Below, one piece after another: positions 1 to 4,725 of a stretch of 9,541 nucleotides of DNA. The DNA is taken from contig DOYA01000171.1 of NCBI GenBank assembly GCA_003518755.1, positions 1 through 9,541 of the forward strand. The letters are read 5' to 3'. How positions within the stretch are numbered: the stretch's first letter is position 1; each line of letters starts with the position of its first letter. Origin of the DNA: Clostridiales bacterium. Lineage in GTDB: Bacteria; Bacillota; Clostridia; TANB77; CAG-508. The translations under genes were made by a program, and so were the position numbers. Under the pieces are notes generated by a model. That model had not been told where the DNA came from. It did not search any database and saw only the letters and a list, made by a program, of their open reading frames with translations.

Positions 1-17
1 GGAAGGAGGGTATACAA

Positions 18-590
18 ATGGAAAATGCTTCTGATGCATTAATTATGGCAGGACAAGTTTTGATTTTTATAATAGCATTAACTGTTTGTATATCTTCTTT
101 TACAACTATAAGAGTCGGAATAGATAATGTTATAGACCAAAGTGAAACTATTAAACTTGCTAAAGAATCAGATTTGTATGTAAATTATATACAAAGTAGA
201 GATGAAAAATCCACAAGAATAGTTGGTGCAGAAACTGTAGTTTCTTCTTTATATAGGTCTATAAAAGAAAACTATACACTATATTTAATATTATCTGAAC
301 CATATAACACTATAAGAAGCAGATTTGACGATTACAATAGAATAGATGAAGATTCGGAAACACATAATAAAATTGTATGTCAAGAAGCTAATAATCAATT
401 AATAATAAAATTTACAATAGGTGCAGGATCAAATTCTATACCTAATACACTTTTAAAAATAGGATTATATGATGAAATAAAAGATAGATTATTTCACGAA
501 TATTTAGGAGAATATCAAAATAATACTGATGTATCTTCTGAAAACAAATTAACAAATAGAATTATTACCTATGTAGAAAAAAAATCGTAA
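18..590 (+). CDS. Membrane-anchored protein of unknown function, 190 aa, pilin/TadE-like layout
   Basis: I do not recognise a named family. The start is secure: a strong Shine-Dalgarno AAGGAGG at 3-9 lies 8 nt before the ATG. Residues about 8-30 (ALIMAGQVLIFIIALTVC and onward) form one hydrophobic segment near the N-terminus, preceded by a short acidic tail (MENASDA). The remaining 160 residues are polar and mixed-charge, with no second membrane segment, no cysteine pairs and no catalytic motif that I can see. A single N-terminal anchor with a soluble domain resembles pseudopilins and TadE-type proteins, and the next two genes have the same layout. I see no canonical prepilin cleavage motif (G followed by xxxxE). 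A role in a surface or secretion structure is inference from context. The promoter must lie upstream of the window. No terminator is visible between it and the next gene, so read-through is possible. Confidence 0.8.
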   Translation: MENASDALIMAGQVLIFIIALTVCISSFTTIRVGIDNVIDQSETIKLAKESDLYVNYIQSRDEKSTRIVGAETVVSSLYRSIKENYTLYLILSEPYNTIRSRFDDYNRIDEDSETHNKIVCQEANNQLIIKFTIGAGSNSIPNTLLKIGLYDEIKDRLFHEYLGEYQNNTDVSSENKLTNRIITYVEKKS

Positions 591-606
591 AAAATTTTAA
601 AAATAA

Positions 607-635
607 TTGCAAAATAAAAAGAATAATGATATAAT
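607..635 (+). promoter_or_regulatory. Sigma-A promoter with extended -10 for the 169-aa protein gene
   Basis: TTGCAA at 607-612 (4 of 6 to TTGACA) is separated by 17 bp from TATAAT at 630-635 (6 of 6). A TG dinucleotide at 627-628 makes an extended -10 (TGATATAAT). The predicted transcript start is near 642, giving a short leader before the start codon at 675. This suggests that the second gene can be transcribed apart from the first even though no terminator lies between them. Confidence 0.7.
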
Positions 636-674
636 ATAAATAATTATGTTATTTTGAAAGGAATGAAGATAAAT

Positions 675-1184
675 ATGGGAGATTCAGCAACAACTATAAT
701 TGCTATATTTTTAGCAGCAATATTAATGTTTGTTTTTCCACTAATGACAATGGCAGATAAAACAGATGATACAGTTAAACTAACTGTTCAAACTGCAACA
801 ACAGAATTTACAAATGATATTAGAAGTACAGGACTTTTATCACAACAAAAATATGATAATTTTATTCTTGCATTAAGTTCTACAAATAATTCTTATGATG
901 CTGAAATTGTAGTTCAAAAACTTGATGAAAATCCTGCCAAAAAAGCTAGTGGAGCATATGTAAAAATTGGTGATAATGTATATTATACAATGTATACAAC
1001 ACAGGTTCTTGAATCTTTGCCATTACAATTAAAAGAAGGAGATATTATATCAGTTACAGTTAAGAATACAAACAATACTATTGCTACACAACTTAGAAAC
1101 TTTATGTTTAAAGTTACAGGAAATGAATCTAAGGCTATTACAGCTCAAAGCTCTGGTATTGTTACAAAAACTACTACTAAATAA
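675..1184 (+). CDS. Membrane-anchored protein of unknown function, about 169 aa, pilin-like layout
   Basis: The protein begins MGDSATTIIAIFLAAILM and continues as one hydrophobic segment over residues about 6-26. A polar domain rich in Thr, Asn and Ser follows, including the stretch TVKLTVQTATTEFTND just after the membrane. It ends in a Thr/Lys-rich tail. I cannot assign a named family. Three in-frame starts exist: TTG 654, ATG 663 and ATG 675. I prefer 675 because AAGGA at 658-662 is usable only for it (spacing 12, slightly long). That element touches ATG 663, and TTG 654 has nothing behind it. Starting at 654 would give 176 aa. The one-anchor layout matches both neighbours, suggesting parts of one envelope or secretion structure, possibly Tad/type II-like; this is inference. 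A strong promoter precedes it and a long hairpin terminator follows, so it can be a monocistronic unit. Confidence 0.75.
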   Translation: MGDSATTIIAIFLAAILMFVFPLMTMADKTDDTVKLTVQTATTEFTNDIRSTGLLSQQKYDNFILALSSTNNSYDAEIVVQKLDENPAKKASGAYVKIGDNVYYTMYTTQVLESLPLQLKEGDIISVTVKNTNNTIATQLRNFMFKVTGNESKAITAQSSGIVTKTTTK

Positions 1185-1206
1185 TTTGAGATTTAAAATC
1201 ATTATA

Positions 1207-1264
1207 AAAAGGGGGAACAAACATGTAATTTTTATTAAAAAGTTAGATGTTTGTTCCTATTTTT
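1207..1264 (+). terminator. Long hairpin intrinsic terminator after the 169-aa protein gene
   Basis: GGAACAAACAT (1214-1224) pairs perfectly with ATGTTTGTTCC (1247-1257). After a single G/G mismatch (1225/1246) the stem continues as TAATTTTT (1226-1233) against AAAAGTTA (1238-1245), with one G-U pair, closing on an ATTA tetraloop. Outside the stem, A-run 1206-1210 faces T-run 1260-1264, so it could stop transcription in both directions. It lies 22 bp after the stop codon at 1184. Confidence 0.8.
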
Positions 1265-1267
1265 CAT

Positions 1268-1296
1268 TGTTATAATTCATATTAATATGAATTATA
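1268..1296 (+). promoter_or_regulatory. 26-bp perfect palindrome overlapping a candidate extended -10 promoter
   Basis: Positions 1271-1296 read the same on both strands: the 13-base left arm TATAATTCATATT is followed by its exact reverse complement. The first six bases of the palindrome are TATAAT, preceded by TG at 1268-1269, which makes an extended -10 (TGTTATAAT). No good -35 is seen at the right distance, which extended -10 promoters can tolerate. The palindrome would sit on the promoter and transcript start, where a dimeric repressor operator is often found. It lies 33 bp before the start of the 650-aa protein gene. The promoter and operator roles are inference; the symmetry is read directly. 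Confidence 0.5.
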
Positions 1297-1328
1297 TCTT
1301 TTTAATTATACATAAGAAAGGATTCGCT

Positions 1329-3281
1329 ATGAAGTTACAAGGACTAGCAATTATATTTATAATTATTATTTTGCCTATTTCTATGGTATTATCTACATAC
1401 GTAGGAAATAAAATTAATACCTCAATGACAGAATTAGACTATAACACCAAACTCTTGAACTCTACATATGACTCAATAAAAGCTTATCAATTAAATACTA
1501 TTAATAATTCATTTGGTGATATTACTAATTCAAAAATTTCAGATATTGAGGCTGCAATAAGCACATTTTATAATTCACTTGCAAATAATTTTACTTTGTC
1601 AGGGTATAAATCTGAAAATGTAATGCAAGAATACGTTCCTGCTGTTGCATTTACTTTATATGATGGATATTATATTTATTCTCCGTTTTTTAATAGATTA
1701 GAAGGTGTTGACATTACTACTGATGACGGAGATCCTGTTGATTATGACTCAAAATATAGTTCTCCTAATCAAATTACTAATGGACTTAAACCATATGTTT
1801 ATTATAGTGTAAGATATAAAAATACTATAAAAAACTGGGATTTTGTTATTACTTATACTTTAGACAACTATATTACAATAATGGGTCAAATTGGTTTGAA
1901 TGGATCTGAACCAAACTATGTTTATGATTCTGGATATTTATACCCTATTTCAAAAATTAATGATGGGACTGGAATTTATCATAATACAGAAACTGATTCT
2001 TATTTTTTTGAAGGAATTGAATTTAATCCCTCAGATACTGAGGAATTAAAAGAATATGTTGGTGGTATAGAGTATCCTTATGCAAAGATTAATGGAAAAA
2101 AGTATTATTTAGAAGAGAAAATAAATGATAATTATCTCGAAAAGGACGATGTTAAAATTTATAAAAATTCAAAATTTTTTTATATTGATAATAATGGAAC
2201 TAAAAACTATAACCAAGTAAATCAATATAATGATAATAAACCACAAGACTATAAAGACAATAGTGAATTTATTAAATATTATTTAGCAATTAAAAAAAAT
2301 AAAAGTGCATATATGTATTTTAAAAATGCATATGAGTTTTCCAATATGGTTTTTGGTGATATCCCAATATCAGAATATAAAGATAAAGCAAATCAAACTC
2401 AGAATCGATATGGATTAGAACACTTAGAAACAACAGATGCTGAATACTATGATAAAGATAATAATAAAACTAATGAGTTGAAACAATCTGGAATTACTCC
2501 ATTATCAGAATATGGAAGTTTTGAAATTTTTCGTGGAGATGAAGATGTCCATCTAGCAGGTTCAAATTTTAATAAACATAGAAAAGCAATAATAAGATAT
2601 GTTATTGAAACAAATATGTCTACTGCTATTAGTGGGTTTAAATCAAATGCAGTTGATGAATTTATAATGCCAAAAATATCTGATACAGATTGGGAAACTA
2701 TTCAAAATGATATATGTGAAATTAGTTTTTTACAGGGATTAAATATGGGGTTAAGGAAATATAATGGATATTCTGTAGTAGCTAATATGTTAACAAAGGA
2801 TTATATAGATGAAGATGATATCTATTTTTTGACAACTGATAATACATATTGTAAAACTAATGATGAAACACTAAATAGACCTAATGTTATACCATCTAAA
2901 GATGGACTAGGAGGATTAGGTTATTATCCTGGAATTTGGAAAATTAATTTTGAAAGAAAAAAGTTTTTAAATGAAGGAGAGAATGAACATGATGATACAC
3001 AAGAGGAATTTTACTATCCTCTACAAATTGAAGGAACAGGTGGTACTAGCTATTTAGGCAGTTATACAAGTATTATGGGAAGTTCTAATATAACAGAAAT
3101 TGGAACAAATGAATATCCTGATATGTATACATATGTTAATAAATTGAATAATCCTACAATTAAAAGTATTTATTATAAAGCATTAGCGAGAGAAAGATGG
3201 GGTTCATTTAATGTTAATAATATAAATTATGAAATTTATGGAAACAATTCAAATGAATATTTTTTAAAGGATTATGAGTGA
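1329..3281 (+). CDS. Large membrane-anchored extracytoplasmic protein of unknown function, 650 aa
   Basis: An in-frame TTG at 1251 would add 26 hydrophobic residues, but it lies inside the upstream terminator stem and has no ribosome site. ATG 1329 has AAAGGA at 1317-1322, 6 nt away, so I use it. The protein begins MKLQGLAIIF with one membrane segment at residues about 5-24. A likely helical stretch follows (about 30-95). Then comes an aromatic-rich motif, AFTLYDGYYIYSPFF (residues about 107-121). The long remainder is rich in Asn, Tyr, Asp, Lys and Ile. I see no cysteine-rich region, LPxTG sorting signal or C-terminal membrane segment. I do not recognise the family. The N-terminal half-page resembles an anchored pilus or secretion accessory protein, which fits the two genes before it. 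Transcription may start at the extended -10 near 1271. The nearest clear terminator is at 3454-3483. Confidence 0.85.
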   Translation: MKLQGLAIIFIIIILPISMVLSTYVGNKINTSMTELDYNTKLLNSTYDSIKAYQLNTINNSFGDITNSKISDIEAAISTFYNSLANNFTLSGYKSENVMQEYVPAVAFTLYDGYYIYSPFFNRLEGVDITTDDGDPVDYDSKYSSPNQITNGLKPYVYYSVRYKNTIKNWDFVITYTLDNYITIMGQIGLNGSEPNYVYDSGYLYPISKINDGTGIYHNTETDSYFFEGIEFNPSDTEELKEYVGGIEYPYAKINGKKYYLEEKINDNYLEKDDVKIYKNSKFFYIDNNGTKNYNQVNQYNDNKPQDYKDNSEFIKYYLAIKKNKSAYMYFKNAYEFSNMVFGDIPISEYKDKANQTQNRYGLEHLETTDAEYYDKDNNKTNELKQSGITPLSEYGSFEIFRGDEDVHLAGSNFNKHRKAIIRYVIETNMSTAISGFKSNAVDEFIMPKISDTDWETIQNDICEISFLQGLNMGLRKYNGYSVVANMLTKDYIDEDDIYFLTTDNTYCKTNDETLNRPNVIPSKDGLGGLGYYPGIWKINFERKKFLNEGENEHDDTQEEFYYPLQIEGTGGTSYLGSYTSIMGSSNITEIGTNEYPDMYTYVNKLNNPTIKSIYYKALARERWGSFNVNNINYEIYGNNSNEYFLKDYE

Positions 3282-3322
3282 AAGCTTCCTGTTTAATACC
3301 ATTCACAGATAAATTATTATTG

Positions 3323-3410
3323 TAGAGTAGCAACAGCGGCATTGTATATCTTTTTTCGTGCTTTAGTCGAGAAAAAAGCATATACAATGCACAGCAAAGT
3401 TGCGACTTTA
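3323..3410 (+). ncRNA. Candidate structured RNA, two-tier stem-loop of about 88 nt upstream of pheS
   Basis: The outer stem pairs TAGAGTAGCAAC (3323-3334) with GTTGCGACTTTA (3399-3410): 12 positions with one A/G mismatch and one G-U pair. An asymmetric internal loop follows (AGCG, 3335-3338; ACAGCAAA, 3391-3398). The inner stem pairs GCATTGTATAT (3339-3349) perfectly with ATATACAATGC (3380-3390). After a one-base bulge (C3379) it continues as CTTTTTTC (3350-3357) with GAAAAAAG (3371-3378), with the apical region at 3358-3370. The strand is taken from the downstream terminator and flanking genes. There is no T-box core (AGGGUGG...), and I do not match it to a riboswitch class I know. It could be a small RNA, a pheST leader, or a non-transcribed inverted repeat or mobile-element remnant. 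A possible promoter (TTCACA 3302-3307, TAGAGT 3323-3328, spacer 15) is weak. Confidence 0.4.
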
Positions 3411-3421
3411 ATATAGCTGCG

Positions 3422-3448
3422 AATAGTAACTATTGTTTATAAACAATA
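3422..3448. repeat. Two overlapping palindromes between the structured region and the terminator
   Basis: AATAGT-A-ACTATT (3422-3434) is an odd-centred palindrome. It overlaps a perfect 18-bp palindrome, TATTGTTTATAAACAATA, at 3431-3448. Because 3431-3434 belongs to both, the two hairpins exclude each other in RNA. That arrangement is seen in attenuators, but it could equally be a protein-binding site on DNA. The symmetry is read directly; the function is unknown. Confidence 0.45.
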
Positions 3449-3453
3449 ATCTC

Positions 3454-3483
3454 AAAAAGCAAGATTTCTCTTGCTTTTTTTTT
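3454..3483 (+). terminator. Intrinsic terminator just before pheS
   Basis: AAAAAGCAAGA (3454-3464) pairs perfectly with TCTTGCTTTTT (3469-3479) around a TTTC tetraloop. The T-run covers 3475-3483, nine in a row. This is a textbook Rho-independent terminator, 44 bp before the pheS start. It could end the 650-aa protein transcript, end a small RNA made from the preceding stretch, or act as an attenuator in a pheST leader. An upstream AAAAAAGCA (3372-3380) can pair with TGCTTTTTT at 3472-3480, so competing structures are possible. Confidence 0.85.
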
Positions 3484-3499
3484 GATATTGTAGTAGAAT
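3471..3499 (+). promoter_or_regulatory. Candidate pheS promoter overlapping the terminator T-run
   Basis: TTGCTT (3471-3476, 3 of 6) and TAGAAT (3494-3499, 5 of 6) are spaced by 17 bp. The predicted start is near 3506, leaving about 20 nt of leader with GGAGG at 3517-3521. If real, pheS would be transcribed independently of everything upstream and the structured region would not be its leader. The -35 is poor, so this is a moderate call. Confidence 0.4.
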
Positions 3500-3526
3500 A
3501 CATAATTATAAGAAATGGAGGCTACT

Positions 3527-4570
3527 ATGAAAGAAAAAATTGAACAAATAAAGCAAAAAACTTTAGAAGAAATAAAAAAAGTTACAGACCTTAAAAATCT
3601 AGAAGAAATAAAAGTAAAAGCTCTAGGTAAAAAAGGTGAACTTACTGAAGTTTTAAAAGGATTGAAAGATTTAGCTCAAGAAGAAAGACCAAAAGTTGGT
3701 GCTTGGGTAAATGAAGCAAAGGCTTCTGTTGAAGAATTTATTAAAAAAAGAGAAGAAGAATTTAAAACTTTTGAATTAAATAAAAAATTAGAAAATGAAA
3801 AAATAGATATAACACTACCTGGAAATAAATTTAAAAGAGGAAGTATTCACCCACTAAATAGAGTAATAGAAGATATGGAAGATTTATTTGTTTCTATGGG
3901 TTATGATGTAGTAACAGGGCCAGAACTTGAAACAGATGAGTTTTGCTTTGAAAGACTTAATGTTCCTAAGGGACATCCAGCTAGAGATATGCAAGACAGT
4001 TTTTATATTACAGATGAAAATCTTCTAAGAACTCAAACCTCTGCAGTTCAAGCAAGAGTTATGCTTGCAAATGAAGATAAAACTCCAATTAGAATTATCA
4101 CACTAGGAAAAACATATCGTAGAGAAGATGATGCAACACATTCACATCAATTCAATCAAATTGAAGGATTAGTTATAGATAAAAAAGAAGTTGGGGTATC
4201 TTTAGCAGACTTAAAAGGAACTTTAGAAATATTTGTAAGAAAAATAATTGGTGCAAATTTGGATTTAAGATTTAGACCTTCGTTTTTCCCTTTTACAGAA
4301 CCAAGTTATGAAGTAGATGTTACATGTTTTAAATGTGGTGGTAAAGGTTGTAATTTGTGTAAACAAACAGGTTGGATAGAAGTGCTAGGTGCAGGAATTG
4401 TTCATCCAAATGTTTTAAAAATGAATGGATATGACCCAGAAAAATTTGGTGGTTTTGCATTTGGAACAGGAATTGATAGGCTAGCTATGTTTAGATATGG
4501 AATTACTGATATGAGATACCTATATACAAACGATGTTAGATTCCTTAGCCAGTTTGACCGTAAGGATTGA
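3527..4570 (+). CDS. pheS: Phenylalanyl-tRNA synthetase alpha subunit, 347 aa
   Basis: PheS holds the class II active site of the alpha2-beta2 enzyme that charges tRNA-Phe with phenylalanine in the cytoplasm. An N-terminal coiled-coil arm for tRNA binding covers residues about 1-90. The catalytic core follows: motif 1 region (HPLNRVIEDMEDLFVSMGY, 108-126), the MQDSFYI segment (155-161), motif 2 (KTYRREDDATHSHQFNQIEG, 195-214) and motif 3 (GFAFGTGIDRLAM, 309-321). The binding-pocket Ala is present in GFAFG. The four-cysteine knuckle CFKCGGKGCNLC (267-278) is also in the Bacillus protein as I recall it. Length is normal for the family (about 340-350). An in-frame ATG at 3515 overlaps the Shine-Dalgarno, so I use ATG 3527, with GGAGG at 3517-3521 and 5 nt spacing. 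pheT follows after 155 bp. No key residue is missing. Confidence 0.98.
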   Translation: MKEKIEQIKQKTLEEIKKVTDLKNLEEIKVKALGKKGELTEVLKGLKDLAQEERPKVGAWVNEAKASVEEFIKKREEEFKTFELNKKLENEKIDITLPGNKFKRGSIHPLNRVIEDMEDLFVSMGYDVVTGPELETDEFCFERLNVPKGHPARDMQDSFYITDENLLRTQTSAVQARVMLANEDKTPIRIITLGKTYRREDDATHSHQFNQIEGLVIDKKEVGVSLADLKGTLEIFVRKIIGANLDLRFRPSFFPFTEPSYEVDVTCFKCGGKGCNLCKQTGWIEVLGAGIVHPNVLKMNGYDPEKFGGFAFGTGIDRLAMFRYGITDMRYLYTNDVRFLSQFDRKD

Positions 4571-4575
4571 AAAAA

Positions 4576-4597
4576 TAATGGCCATCTAGGGCTATTA
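4576..4597 (+). other. Short hairpin just after pheS
   Basis: TAATGGCC (4576-4583) pairs with GGCTATTA (4590-4597), eight pairs including one G-U, with a six-base loop. It starts 6 bp after the pheS stop codon. No T-run follows, so it is not a canonical terminator. It could protect the pheS 3' end or modulate the ratio of pheS to pheT; both are guesses. Confidence 0.35.
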
Positions 4598-4628
4598 GTA
4601 GTAAATAAAGATTTACAGAGAATATGTA

Positions 4629-4649
4629 GGGGCGATTTTAATCGCCCGC
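4629..4649. repeat. GC-rich REP-like inverted repeat in the pheS-pheT gap
   Basis: GGGCGATT (4630-4637) and AATCGCCC (4640-4647) are perfect inverted arms around TT, flanked by G and GC. This is a GC-rich island in a very AT-rich gap. Similar GGGGCGA...TCGCCC palindromes are, to my recollection, dispersed in many clostridial genomes, so a REP-like or miniature element is likely. Without a T-run it is not an ordinary terminator. Copy number in the genome would decide. Confidence 0.5.
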
Positions 4650-4657
4650 AATAATAT

Positions 4658-4687
4658 TGTTAAAAAATATAAATATTTCAGTATTAT
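4658..4687 (+). promoter_or_regulatory. Possible internal promoter for pheT
   Basis: TTGTTA (4658-4663, 4 of 6) and TATTAT (4682-4687, 5 of 6) are separated by 18 bp, with a predicted start near 4694. The surrounding DNA is so AT-rich that chance matches are expected. It would allow pheT and the regulator after it to be expressed apart from pheS. Confidence 0.3.
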
Positions 4688-4725
4688 TAATTGTAAATGA
4701 AATTAAATAAAGGAGAAAAGTTTTT

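Noticed and set aside
1081..1275. 64-aa open frame on the + strand overlapping the end of the 169-aa protein gene
   Set aside because: It lies in another frame of a real gene, starts without a ribosome site, runs through the terminator hairpin, and has a Leu/Lys-rich composition typical of out-of-frame AT-rich DNA.
1251..1328. TTG start extending the 650-aa protein by 26 residues
   Set aside because: The TTG lies inside the terminator stem with no ribosome site, and ATG 1329 has a well-placed AAAGGA. The added residues would create a second hydrophobic stretch unlike the neighbours.
3323..3410. Integron attC-like site
   Set aside because: The arms GCAAC/GTTGC recall attC ends, but the right arm does not fit GTTRRRY, and no integrase or cassette array is present.
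3515..3526. ATG 3515 as the start of pheS
   Set aside because: This ATG is part of the Shine-Dalgarno stretch (ATGGAGG) that serves ATG 3527, and no other ribosome site precedes it.
3282..3526. T-box riboswitch upstream of pheS
   Set aside because: The conserved T-box core (AGGGTGGNACCGCG) and a matching antiterminator are absent, and no specifier-loop architecture could be laid out.
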